This document shows positions 1 to 6,140 of a stretch of 29,430 nt of DNA, piece after piece (the first letter of the stretch is position 1; every line of letters begins with the position of its first letter). Position numbers and translations under genes: made by a program. The stretch spans positions 1 to 29,430 of the forward strand of contig CAKTJX010000031.1 in the NCBI GenBank assembly GCA_934569045.1, written 5' to 3'. A model generated the notes under the pieces. The model was given only the letters and a program-made list of their open reading frames with translations, was not told the origin of the DNA and searched no databases. Source of the stretch: an uncultured Oscillospiraceae bacterium. GTDB lineage: Bacteria > Bacillota > Clostridia > Oscillospirales > Oscillospiraceae.

Positions 1-51
1 TGGAAATCTCCCTATGAGGTCTTCTTTGATACGGTGTTGCACTTGACTTGA
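1..51 (+). CDS. IS30-family transposase, C-terminal fragment
   Basis: Frame 1 reads WKSPYEVFFDTVLHLT and then a TGA stop at 49-51. A C-terminus of the form (L/N)W(K)(T/S)PYEVF...LH followed closely by the IS end is typical of IS30-family DDE transposases; I recognise this from memory of the family, without a search. Only the last 16 residues are in the window, so the catalytic DDE residues cannot be checked. The same tail is read on the minus strand at the other end of the window. Confidence 0.7.
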   Translation, partial: WKSPYEVFFDTVLHLT

Positions 52-60
52 CAATCTAAG
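1..60 (+). mobile_element. 3' end of an IS30-family insertion sequence (left contig end)
   Basis: These 60 bases are the exact reverse complement of 29364-29423, so the two ends of the window carry the same element in opposite orientation. The segment holds the last codons of a transposase followed by the presumed IS terminus (TTGACAATCTAAG). Similarity to the other end continues imperfectly to about position 77 (GGGGAAGG, then a G run), so the precise IS boundary is uncertain. The rest of the IS lies outside the window. Confidence 0.75.
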
Positions 61-77
61 AAGGGGAAGGTTGGGGG

Positions 78-133
78 TTTCCCCCCGGGGGTATACGTTC
101 AACGGGGCTCTTCCACACCCCCAATTTATCAGA
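78..133. repeat. Half of the GTATACGTTCAA frame repeat next to IS30
   Basis: The stretch TTTCCCCCCGGGGGTATACG, TTCAACGGGG and then a CCCCCAATTT tail matches the right arm of the repeat at 2551-2612 (TTTCCCTCCGGGGGTATACG, TTCAACCGGG, TCCCAATTT). Here the arm abuts the IS30 end instead of the 150-bp core seen at the internal copies. No promoter for the following gene is evident in this segment. Confidence 0.65.
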
Positions 134-144
134 CAGGAGTCATT

Positions 145-930
145 ATGAAACAACCCAAAAAATCCCCTCGTCTCTGGCCACTGTGGCTGCTGGTGCCGCT
201 GGGTGTGATCTTTTATTTCTGCAAATTTGTCCTGCCGGGCTACAGCTTTACGGCGCTGGTGTGCCTGTGTCTGGCGGCGGTGATTCTCTTTTATGTGGGG
301 ATGCCCTTTGTGGGGCAGCGGTTCCCTAAATTTGCCAGGGTGACCACAATCTGTGTGACGGCGGTGCTGGCGGTGGGACTGCTGGTCTGCGCCGTGACGG
401 AGGGCATCATCATTCACGCCAGCTTCGGAAGCCCGGAGCAGGATGTGGACTATGTAGTGGTGCTGGGGGCCAAGGTCCGGGATGACGGCCCGTCGGTGTC
501 CCTCTGGGACCGCATCTATGCCGCCCGGGACTATCTGGAGGCCCACCCCAATACCATCGCGGTGGTGTCCGGCGGCAAGGGCAAGGATGAGCCCATCAGC
601 GAGGCCATCTGCATGTATGTGGAGCTGACCAATCTGGGCATCGACCCGGACCGAATCTGGACGGAGGACCGGGCGGAATCCACCTGGGAGAACATCCACT
701 ACAGTCTGGATTTAATCGAGCAGAACACCGGCACCCGGCCCACCCGGCTGGGGGTGCTGTCCAGCGAATACCACCTGTACCGGGCCAGCCTGTTTGCCCG
801 GAAAAATGGGGTGGAGTTTGTGGGAATTCCGGCGAAAACCTCCCGCTTTTCTCAAAAGGTGAATCATTTTATGCGGGAAGTGGCCGGTGTATGGCATTAT
901 ATTTTACTGGGAGGCAGTTATGATGATTGA
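145..930 (+). CDS. YdcF/DUF218 (ElyC-SanA-like) family membrane protein
   Basis: A 261-residue protein with three hydrophobic segments (about residues 9-29, 33-58 and 67-90) followed by a soluble domain. The domain starts with DYVVVLGAKV at residue 102 and continues with VVSGGKGKDE, TEDRAESTWENI and VLSSEYHLYRA. These are the conserved blocks of the DUF218/YdcF family, whose members (SanA, ElyC, YdcF) are linked to cell-envelope functions; the biochemical reaction is not settled. The start follows AGGAG at 135-139. The 3' end overlaps the downstream M42 peptidase start by 11 bases, so the two are probably translationally coupled. The family call is firm; the cellular role is unknown. Confidence 0.88.
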   Translation: MKQPKKSPRLWPLWLLVPLGVIFYFCKFVLPGYSFTALVCLCLAAVILFYVGMPFVGQRFPKFARVTTICVTAVLAVGLLVCAVTEGIIIHASFGSPEQDVDYVVVLGAKVRDDGPSVSLWDRIYAARDYLEAHPNTIAVVSGGKGKDEPISEAICMYVELTNLGIDPDRIWTEDRAESTWENIHYSLDLIEQNTGTRPTRLGVLSSEYHLYRASLFARKNGVEFVGIPAKTSRFSQKVNHFMREVAGVWHYILLGGSYDD

Positions 931-1966
931 CAGAAGCTACGCGGATTTCGCATGGTCGCAGACGGAGGCCCTGCTGAGGATTGATTCTCCCTCCGGCTTT
1001 ACGGCGGAGGCGGCAAAATGGGTAAAGGCGGCCTTTGAGACCCTGGGCTGCCCGGCCCGCATCACCACCAAGGGCGGCGTGCTGGCGGACTTGGGCGGAA
1101 AGAACACCGAGGATGCCCTGCTGCTGGAGGCCCATACGGACACCCTGGGGGCCATGGTCTGCCAGATCAAGGGCAGCGGGCGGCTGAAGCTGACCAACCT
1201 GGGGGGCATGAGCGCCAACAACGCTGAGGCGGAAAACGTCCGGGTCTACACCCGGGACGGCAGGGTTTATGAGGGCACCTGTCAGCTGGCGGATGCCTCC
1301 GTCCATGTCAACGGCAGCTATGCCGACACCAAGCGCACCTTCGATACCATGGAGGTGGTGCTGGACGAGGACGTGAAAAACGCCCAGGATGTGAAGAATC
1401 TGGGCATCTCCATCGGGGATATTGTCTGCTTTGATCCCCGGACCCGGCGCACCGCGGCGGGATATCTCAAGAGCCGGTTCCTGGATGACAAGCTGTCTGT
1501 GGGCATCCTGCTGGGCTTTGCCAAGTACCTGAAGGACAGCGGCATCCAGCCGGAGCGGAAAATCTATGCCCACATTACGGTCTATGAAGAGGTGGGCCAT
1601 GGCGGCAGCGCCTCCGTGCCTCAGGGGGTTACCGAGGCCATTTCCGCGGATATGGGCTGCGTGGGCGATGGGCTGGACTGCACCGAGCGGCAGGTGTCCA
1701 TCTGCGCCAAGGATTCCGGCGGGCCCTACAGCTATGATGTGGTGTCCGGCCTGATTGATGCCGCCAAGCGCACCGGGGCGGACTATGCCGTGGACGTGTA
1801 CCCCCACTACGGCTCCGATGTGGAGGCCACCCTCCGGGCGGGCCATGACATTCGCCACGGCCTGATCGGCGCGGGGGTCTATGCCTCCCACGGCTATGAG
1901 CGCAGCCACATTGACGGGGTCTACAACTCCATCCTGGTGCTGGCAGGATATACCCATGTGCTGTGA
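920..1966 (+). CDS. M42 family metallo-aminopeptidase
   Basis: A 348-residue protein. The start at 920 is chosen because GGGAGG lies at 909-914; an in-frame ATG at 887 has no such site. The M42 metal and catalytic residues can be followed in order: H72 and D74 in EAHTDTLG, D189 in FLDDKLS, the E223-E224 pair in VYEEVGHGG, D244 in SADMG and H324 in ASHGYERSH. Family members are dinuclear-metal cytosolic aminopeptidases (glutamyl aminopeptidase, FrvX and the misnamed endoglucanase M), often dodecameric and acting on short peptides. It sits in a tight run with the upstream YdcF-like gene and the downstream nitroreductase remnant. Exact substrate preference cannot be read from sequence. Confidence 0.92.
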   Translation: MMIDRSYADFAWSQTEALLRIDSPSGFTAEAAKWVKAAFETLGCPARITTKGGVLADLGGKNTEDALLLEAHTDTLGAMVCQIKGSGRLKLTNLGGMSANNAEAENVRVYTRDGRVYEGTCQLADASVHVNGSYADTKRTFDTMEVVLDEDVKNAQDVKNLGISIGDIVCFDPRTRRTAAGYLKSRFLDDKLSVGILLGFAKYLKDSGIQPERKIYAHITVYEEVGHGGSASVPQGVTEAISADMGCVGDGLDCTERQVSICAKDSGGPYSYDVVSGLIDAAKRTGADYAVDVYPHYGSDVEATLRAGHDIRHGLIGAGVYASHGYERSHIDGVYNSILVLAGYTHVL

Positions 1967-2279
1967 GAATGGGGTGCTGGAGCAGCTGCGGCAGCGGCGC
2001 TCCGTCCGGGCCTTTACGGGGGAACCCATTCCGGAGGAGACCCGGAACGCAATCCTGGAGGCCGCCGCCCAGGCCCCCACGGCGGGGAACCAGCAGATCG
2101 TCTCCATAGACCGCTACCCGGACCAGACCCCGGAGGACCGCGGGGCCCTGTTCGATCAGGGAGGGGAAAAGGAATACGGAGCCTATATGCGCGCCTTCTG
2201 CGCGAGAAAATACAATTCCGCCTTTTCCGGAGAAATGACCCGGTCGGTTGGGGTGTATTTGAAGGATTTTGAAGAATAA
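1956..2279 (+). pseudogene. Nitroreductase-family remnant with in-frame internal deletion
   Basis: A 107-residue frame starts at ATG 1956 (GGCAGGA just upstream) and overlaps the M42 gene by 11 bases. Residues ~8-48 are a normal nitroreductase FMN-binding start (LEQLRQRRSVRAFTGEPIP, then APTAGNQQ). After NQQ the sequence jumps to what looks like the family C-terminus (IVSIDRYPDQTPED, then AFCARKYNSAFSGEM and TRSV). Family proteins are normally 170-270 residues, so well over 100 central residues, including most of the FMN/substrate pocket, are missing without loss of frame. I infer a non-functional deletion derivative, although a short translated product is possible. A chimeric assembly cannot be excluded. 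Confidence 0.75.
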
Positions 2280-2283
2280 AAAG

Positions 2284-2325
2284 AACCCCGAGCTTCCCAC
2301 AGATTTTTGCGGGAGGTTCGGGGTT
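2284..2325. terminator. Hairpin terminator after the nitroreductase remnant
   Basis: Arms AACCCCGAGCTTCCC (2284-2298) and GGGAGGTTCGGGGTT (2311-2325) pair with two imperfect positions. On the plus strand only a short TTT follows. On the minus strand a TTCTTTTT run follows, so the hairpin may work better for the opposite direction or for both. Confidence 0.55.
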
Positions 2326-2343
2326 TGAATGTGTAGGGGAAAG

Positions 2344-2612
2344 TGGACAAATTGGGGTTTGTATAACTGCCCGGTTGAACGTATACCCTAAAAAAGGAAG
2401 GGGGCTGTTGCAAAATAGGCATTTTCGTAGGGGCGGCTACCAGCCGCCCGCGATCTGACGGAATTGCGCGTTTGATCGATACGCTCTGTCCCGAAAGTCG
2501 GCGGGCGGCTAATAGCCGCCCCTACGGGTTTGCTATTTTGCAACAGCCCCTTTCCCTCCGGGGGTATACGTTCAACCGGGCACTCTATCAGTTTGACAAA
2601 TCCCAATTTACA
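2344..2612. repeat. Inverted frame repeat, locus 1
   Basis: A roughly 265-bp imperfect palindrome. The left arm reads AAATTGGGGTTTGT, then CCGGTTGAACGTATACCC. The right arm reads GGGTATACGTTCAACCGG, then ACAAATCCCAATTT. The 150-bp core 2401-2550 lies at the centre. It separates the nitroreductase remnant from the perR promoter. Confidence 0.85.
2401..2550. mobile_element. 150-bp MITE-like palindromic core, subtype A, copy 1
   Basis: The core is bounded by 17-bp perfect terminal inverted repeats GGGGCTGTTGCAAAATA. Inside are two small hairpins of the GGGCGGCT...AGCCGCCC type. By eye it is identical over all 150 positions to the reverse complement of 4856-5005. The terminal repeat resembles IS6/IS26-type ends (CTGTTGCAAA), but no transposase is present and no clear target duplication flanks it. 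Short frames through it encode nothing credible. Confidence 0.85.
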
Positions 2613-2629
2613 AAATCAAAAAATTCCCC

Positions 2630-2658
2630 TTGACAAACGAACGACCCCGTGCTATATT
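2630..2658 (+). promoter_or_regulatory. Sigma-A type promoter of the perR operon
   Basis: TTGACA at 2630-2635 and TATATT at 2653-2658 are separated by 17 bp. It lies just downstream of repeat locus 1 and about 60 bp before the perR start. Confidence 0.8.
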
Positions 2659-2669
2659 AATAACGTAAA

Positions 2670-2678
2670 TGATAATCA
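2670..2678. promoter_or_regulatory. Candidate Fur/PerR operator
   Basis: TGATAATCA is a perfect 4-1-4 palindrome that begins 11 bp downstream of the -10 element, near the expected transcription start. It resembles half of a Fur-family box (TGATAATnATTATCA). Position and sequence suggest autoregulation of the Fur-family gene; this is inference. Confidence 0.5.
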
Positions 2679-2716
2679 CTCGCAAATAAAAGCGAGAAGA
2701 CAGAAGGAGGAATTCC

Positions 2717-3136
2717 ATGGAGCAAACGAAACAGTTTCGCAAACGGAATGCCATCCTGGCCTGCCTTCGGGGGACCACTGCCCACCCCAGCGCGGAGACG
2801 CTGTACCAGATGCTCCAGGCGGAGCAGCCGGATATCTCTCTCGCCACCGTCTATCGGAATCTGGCCCTGTTTAGGAGCCAGGGGATTATCGCCAGTGTGG
2901 CAACGGTAAACGGTGTGGAGCGGTTCGATGGGAATATAGAGCCCCATGTGCATTTTATCTGCACCGAATGCGGCGCTGTGCAGGATGTTTCCCAGGTGGA
3001 GCAGCCGGACTACAGCGGTTATGCCAGGCACTTAGGCTGCCGCATCGATCAGACCCAACTGACTTTCACCGGAGTCTGCCGGGACTGCCTGCAAAGGCCC
3101 GGCAGCCTTACGGAAAGTGATACAAGCATTGCGTAA
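2717..3136 (+). CDS. perR: PerR-like peroxide-sensing repressor (Fur family)
   Basis: A 139-residue Fur-family protein with an AAGGAGG site at 2704-2710. The winged-helix part ends with [12 protein letters not shown]. Structural Zn cysteines are C82/C85 (CTEC) and C121/C124 (CRDC). Regulatory metal ligands match the Bacillus PerR spacing: H23 (AHPSAE), D71 (RFD), H77 and H79 (HVHF). H23 to D71 is 48 residues and D71 to H77 is 6, as I recall for H37, D85 and H91. Family PerR proteins sense H2O2 by Fe-catalysed histidine oxidation and derepress defence genes. The next genes are rubrerythrin, rubredoxin and a flavodoxin-like protein, the expected regulon. Fur or Zur specificity is a less likely alternative. 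Confidence 0.87.
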   Translation: MEQTKQFRKRNAILACLRGTTAHPSAETLYQMLQAEQPDISLATVYRNLALFRSQGIIASVATVNGVERFDGNIEPHVHFICTECGAVQDVSQVEQPDYSGYARHLGCRIDQTQLTFTGVCRDCLQRPGSLTESDTSIA

Positions 3137-3176
3137 CAATCAACAAATATACAAAATCAAAATGGAGGATTACACT

Positions 3177-3767
3177 ATGAAGAAATTTGTCTGCCCCGTC
3201 TGCGGTTATGTTCTGGAAGCTGAGGCTATGCCCGAAGGCTTCGTCTGCCCCGTCTGCAAGGTTCCCGGTTCCAAGTTCAAGGTCATGGAAGAGAACAAGC
3301 TGGCTGCCGAGCATGAGCTGGGCATCTATGAGAAGACCGTTGCCAACAACCCCGACATTTCCGCCGAAGACAAGGCATATATCCTGGAGCAGCTGAAGGC
3401 CAACTTCACCGGCGAGTGCAGCGAGGTGGGTATGTACCTGTGCATGGCCCGTGTGGCCCATCGGGAAGGCTATCCTGAGATCGGCCTGTACTGGGAGAAG
3501 GCCGCTTACGAGGAGGCCGAGCACGCCGCCAAGTTCGCCGAGATGCTGGGTTCTACCCTGGAGCCCAACATGACCGCCTCTACCAAGAAGAATCTGGCAT
3601 GGCGCGTTGACTGCGAGTTCGGTGCCACCCAGGGCAAGTTCGACCTGGCCGCCTGCGCCAAGAAGAACGGCCTGGACGCCATCCACGACACCGTCCACGA
3701 AATGGCCAAGGACGAGGCCCGTCATGGCAAGGCTCTGAAGGGCCTGCTGGAGCGGTACTTCAAGTAA
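3177..3767 (+). CDS. Reverse rubrerythrin (N-terminal rubredoxin domain plus diiron domain)
   Basis: A 196-residue protein started at ATG 3177 behind GGAGG (3164-3168). Residues 1-35 form a rubredoxin-like FeS4 site with C6/C9 (CPVC) and C24/C27 (CPVC). Residues ~38-196 are a ferritin-like four-helix domain with GECSE (E80, E83), EEAEH (E113, H116) and DEARH (E180, H183), the ExxH ligands of a diiron site. The domain order is reversed relative to classical rubrerythrin, as in clostridial revRbr, which reduces H2O2 and O2 with electrons from NADH through rubredoxin/flavoprotein carriers. It lies 40 bp after perR and 13 bp before a rubredoxin gene, consistent with a peroxide-defence operon in the cytoplasm of an anaerobe. 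Confidence 0.93.
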   Translation: MKKFVCPVCGYVLEAEAMPEGFVCPVCKVPGSKFKVMEENKLAAEHELGIYEKTVANNPDISAEDKAYILEQLKANFTGECSEVGMYLCMARVAHREGYPEIGLYWEKAAYEEAEHAAKFAEMLGSTLEPNMTASTKKNLAWRVDCEFGATQGKFDLAACAKKNGLDAIHDTVHEMAKDEARHGKALKGLLERYFK

Positions 3768-3780
3768 GAGAGGCTTTCCG

Positions 3781-3936
3781 ATGAAATACGAGTGCCCCTG
3801 CGGCTATGTCTATGACCCTGCCCTGGGCGACCCCGAAAACGGTGTAGCCCCCGGCACAGCCTGGGAGGATGTACCCGAAGATTGGGTGTGTCCCACCTGC
3901 GGTCTGGGCAAGGATGCCTTTTACCCTGCGGAATAA
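3781..3936 (+). CDS. Rubredoxin with a CPC first metal-binding motif
   Basis: A 51-residue frame beginning [17 protein letters not shown] and ending in [18 protein letters not shown]. Length, the Y-x-YDP...GDP-NG...PGT...WVCP-CG pattern and position directly after revRbr identify a rubredoxin, a one-electron carrier that would feed the rubrerythrin. The C-terminal knuckle is a normal CPTC. The N-terminal knuckle is C5-P6-C7, one residue shorter than the textbook CxxC. All four cysteines remain, so an Fe(SCys)4 site is still possible. GAGAGG at 3770-3775 is a modest ribosome site. The gene is probably cotranscribed with rubrerythrin and ends just before a strong terminator. Confidence 0.9.
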   Translation: MKYECPCGYVYDPALGDPENGVAPGTAWEDVPEDWVCPTCGLGKDAFYPAE

Positions 3937-3948
3937 ATAAGCATTTTT

Positions 3949-3991
3949 GGGTGCGTTGCAAAATGAACTGCGACGCACCCATCGTATTTTT
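3949..3991 (+). terminator. Rho-independent terminator after rubredoxin
   Basis: Stem arms GGGTGCGTTGC (3949-3959) and GCGACGCACCC (3970-3980) pair over 11 positions with one G-U. They are followed by ATCGTATTTTT. It closes the perR-rubrerythrin-rubredoxin transcript. Confidence 0.75.
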
Positions 3992-4061
3992 CATTGTCCC
4001 GCAGGGACACCACAACCGTCCGGAACAGGCGATTTCGTCCAATCGCGGATTGAATTTCACT

Positions 4062-4094
4062 GGGGCCGTTGCGTATTGCAACAGCCCCTTTTTT
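4062..4094 (+). terminator. Second hairpin terminator upstream of the flavodoxin gene
   Basis: Arms GGGGCCGTTGC (4062-4072) and GCAACAGCCCC (4078-4088) with a five-base loop are followed by TTTTTT. The arm resembles the terminal repeat of the 150-bp core elements. Together with the hairpin at 3949 it bounds a stretch of small palindromes (GTCCC-GCA-GGGAC, GCGATT...AATCGC) that may be a decayed relative. Confidence 0.65.
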
Positions 4095-4217
4095 GCTGCC
4101 CGAATGGGCCCCCAATTCTCTCTTTCCTCTTTTAGCTTGGCGTGCTATACTTGTGATAAAGCCAGCGGCAATGGAGCCGCGGGAAAAACAATAGCGTATT
4201 TTTGGAGGGGTGTCTGT

Positions 4218-4724
4218 ATGAAAGCGATTCTCTATACCAGCAACACTGGCAGCACGGAGCGCTACGCGCGGCTGCTTGCGGAGAAGACGGGGCTGCCGGT
4301 CTACTCGCTGGCGGAGGCGGAGAAGGCTGTTCCGGACGGAGCGGAGATTATCTACCTCGGCTGGATTATGGCTGGGTCTGTCAAGGGCTATGGGGCCGCG
4401 GCGAAGCGCTACCGTGTCCGGGCCCTCTGCGGGGTCGGCATGTGGCAGACCGGGACCCAGGCGGACAGCGTGCGCGGGAAGATGAATGTCCCGGAGGAGA
4501 TCCCGGTATTTACCTTACAGGGCGGCTTTGATCTTAACAAGCTCCACGGTCTGTACCACTTTCTGATGGTGCTGGTGGTGAAGACAGCGGGCAAACGCCT
4601 TGCCGCCAAGACCCAGCGCACCCCGGAGGAGGACGATGTGCTGGAGCTGATGCAGCACGGCGGCCAGCGGGTCGGCCCGGACCAGCTGGGGGCAGTGCTG
4701 GATTGGTATAACGGGCAGAAATAA
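4218..4724 (+). CDS. Flavodoxin-like domain protein
   Basis: A 168-residue protein with start at ATG 4218 after GGAGGGG (4204-4210). It begins with a beta strand and FMN phosphate-binding loop, MKAILYTSNTGSTERYARLL, the flavodoxin fold signature (T-x-[NT]-TG-[NST]-T). Later come IIYLGWIMAGSVKGY and GVGMWQTGTQAD, which fit the 50s and 90s FMN loops. It is shorter and C-terminally divergent from electron-transfer flavodoxins and resembles the flavodoxin-domain (HemG-like) proteins common in Clostridia. Context next to rubrerythrin and rubredoxin suggests redox work, but the partner is unknown. A TATACT at 4146-4151 could be its -10; the -35 is poor. Confidence 0.75.
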   Translation: MKAILYTSNTGSTERYARLLAEKTGLPVYSLAEAEKAVPDGAEIIYLGWIMAGSVKGYGAAAKRYRVRALCGVGMWQTGTQADSVRGKMNVPEEIPVFTLQGGFDLNKLHGLYHFLMVLVVKTAGKRLAAKTQRTPEEDDVLELMQHGGQRVGPDQLGAVLDWYNGQK

Positions 4725-4740
4725 AACAACGAAAACACAA

Positions 4741-4780
4741 ACGGCCCGCTCCGGATGATGGGGGCGGGCCGTAGTATTTT
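4741..4780 (+). terminator. Terminator after the flavodoxin-like gene
   Basis: Arms ACGGCCCGC (4741-4749) and GCGGGCCGT (4764-4772) pair perfectly and are followed by AGTATTTT. It lies 16 bases after the stop codon. Confidence 0.75.
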
Positions 4781-4789
4781 GGGCGTGGA

Positions 4790-5058
4790 TGTGACAGATT
4801 GGGGTTTGCCGAAATGATAGAGTGCCTGGATGAACGTATATCCCCGGAGGGAAACGGGGCTGTTGCAAAATAGCAAACCCGTAGGGGCGGCTATTAGCCG
4901 CCCGCCGACTTTCGGGACAGAGCGTATCGATCAAACGCGCAATTCCGTCAGATCGCGGGCGGCTGGTAGCCGCCCCTACGAAAATGCCTATTTTGCAACA
5001 GCCCCCTTCCTTTTTTAGGGTATACGTTCAACCGGGCAGTTATACAACCCCCAATTTG
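4790..5058. repeat. Inverted frame repeat, locus 2
   Basis: This locus carries the same frame as locus 1 in opposite orientation. Its right arm (TTTTTTAGGGTATACGTTCA, then ACCGGGCAGTTATAC) is the reverse complement of the left arm of locus 1. Its left arm has drifted (GATGAACGTATATCCCC). The identity with locus 1 thus extends beyond the core on the outer side only. Confidence 0.83.
4856..5005. mobile_element. 150-bp MITE-like palindromic core, subtype A, copy 2
   Basis: The core is the exact reverse complement of 2401-2550 when aligned by eye, with the same GGGGCTGTTGCAAAATA termini. The two copies bracket the PerR-rubrerythrin-rubredoxin-flavodoxin block. Being a large palindrome between convergent transcription units, it may also help terminate transcription from both sides. 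Confidence 0.85.
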
Positions 5059-5065
5059 CTGTTCT

Positions 5066-6067
5066 CTACTTATACTCCTGCAACAGGAACATGGGCTTTA
5101 CCGCTACCACTTCATCGTATTCCTCCTGGTCCACCTGGACGGAGGAATTCAGCTTTTTCAGGTCCTCTTTGACCACGGCCAGGGCCTCCTTGGCGGTCTG
5201 GGCGCGGCCCTCGCGGAGGACGCGGATCATGCGGTCCAGGACGATGGGGTGGGCGTAGCGGGCGGGGAGAGGGAAGTCCTGGGGCAGGCACTTCTCCATA
5301 TCCTGAATAGATTCCTCCCAGGCGGCGGTGACCGCCTTTTTGTTGGTTCGGGCGGTGGGCAGTACCTGGGTGCCGGAGAAGAGGAAGGTCACCGCAAGAC
5401 CCAGCAGGGTAAAGTACAGGCCGGTGCTGTCACCCTTTACAAGAACATACACGCCATAGCACAGGGCCACGATGCCGGCCAGGATGATGGCCAGGGCTAC
5501 CCAGCGATAGGCGGGGACGGTGCGGTCAGAGCTGCGCTTCTGCTTGGCGGCGGCGGAGAGCCGGGCCGTCTGCTCCGGGAAGCCGGCAAGATAGGCCTTG
5601 GCCCCCTCCAGCTCCTCCCGGGTCTTCTGGGCCTTGGGGGTGAGCTCCTTCAGGTACTTTGCCTCTCTGGCGGCCTCTTTTTCCCGCAGCTTCCGCTCCG
5701 CCTCCACGCTGTGGGTGGGCAGATCGGGGAGCATGGCGGAAATATGGGCGATCATCATGTCCACATCCTGCTCATACTTGAAGTTGCACTGCTTTACGGT
5801 GCCGTTGTCCAGCTCCACCACCAGATAGGGGATGGCGCCGAAGACACCCTTGCCGGAGAAGCCGCCCTTGCTCATGGCCACCCGCTTGAAGATCCGACGG
5901 AGGGACTTCAGGGCGACATAATAGCGCCTGTCAATGTAGAAGCTGTTTAAGTAGATGGCTTCGTCACCCACACCGCAGGGGCCGAAGTGCTTGCAGAATT
6001 TTTTATCGACGGTGAGCGTGGGCTTGTCCAGTGTGGTGCTGCCCAGCTGGGTAGGTGTAAAAATCAT
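5066..6067 (-). CDS. Conserved hypothetical two-TM membrane protein
   Basis: A 333-residue protein I cannot assign to a named family. It starts MIFTPTQLGSTTLDKPTL with GAGGT about six bases upstream. Residues ~1-115 are a beta-rich globular part (AIYLNSFYIDRRYYVALKS, IPYLVVELDNGTVKQ) that could be a PH-like domain. A charged, helical stretch (about 120-175, rich in E, K and A) suggests a coiled coil. Two hydrophobic segments (about 190-235) follow, and then a helical cytoplasmic tail ending PMFLLQEYK. It is 73 bp downstream of cstA on the same strand, separated by a hairpin, so it may depend on read-through. Function unknown. Confidence 0.7.
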   Translation of the reverse strand: MIFTPTQLGSTTLDKPTLTVDKKFCKHFGPCGVGDEAIYLNSFYIDRRYYVALKSLRRIFKRVAMSKGGFSGKGVFGAIPYLVVELDNGTVKQCNFKYEQDVDMMIAHISAMLPDLPTHSVEAERKLREKEAAREAKYLKELTPKAQKTREELEGAKAYLAGFPEQTARLSAAAKQKRSSDRTVPAYRWVALAIILAGIVALCYGVYVLVKGDSTGLYFTLLGLAVTFLFSGTQVLPTARTNKKAVTAAWEESIQDMEKCLPQDFPLPARYAHPIVLDRMIRVLREGRAQTAKEALAVVKEDLKKLNSSVQVDQEEYDEVVAVKPMFLLQEYK

Positions 6068-6092
6068 GGGATACCTCGCGATTCTAATGGAA

Positions 6093-6122
6093 AAGGTGGG
6101 GAAGCTGCCTCCCCCACCTTTT
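6093..6122 (-). terminator. Hairpin terminator after cstA
   Basis: Arms AAAGGTGGGG (6093-6102) and CCCCACCTTT (6113-6122) pair perfectly. On the minus strand the stem ends in CCTTTT, a short U tract. Termination may be partial, allowing expression of the following gene. Confidence 0.6.
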
Positions 6123-6140
6123 ATGGATTATGGATTTGGA

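Noticed and set aside
2389..2562. Target-site duplication around the 150-bp core at locus 1
   Set aside because: The bases next to the core on the two sides are inverted (GGAA and TTCC-like), not direct repeats, so no duplication can be claimed.
2388..2606. Short frames through the repeat loci (also 4830-5018, 12053-12259, 24753-24989) with a common GAAISRPPTFGTERI stretch
   Set aside because: They run through the palindromic elements, have no ribosome sites, and their similarity to each other only reflects the DNA repeat.
2401..5005. CRISPR array from the repeated elements
   Set aside because: Copies are 150 bp long, far apart, in opposite orientations and each internally palindromic; there are no regular spacers or cas genes.
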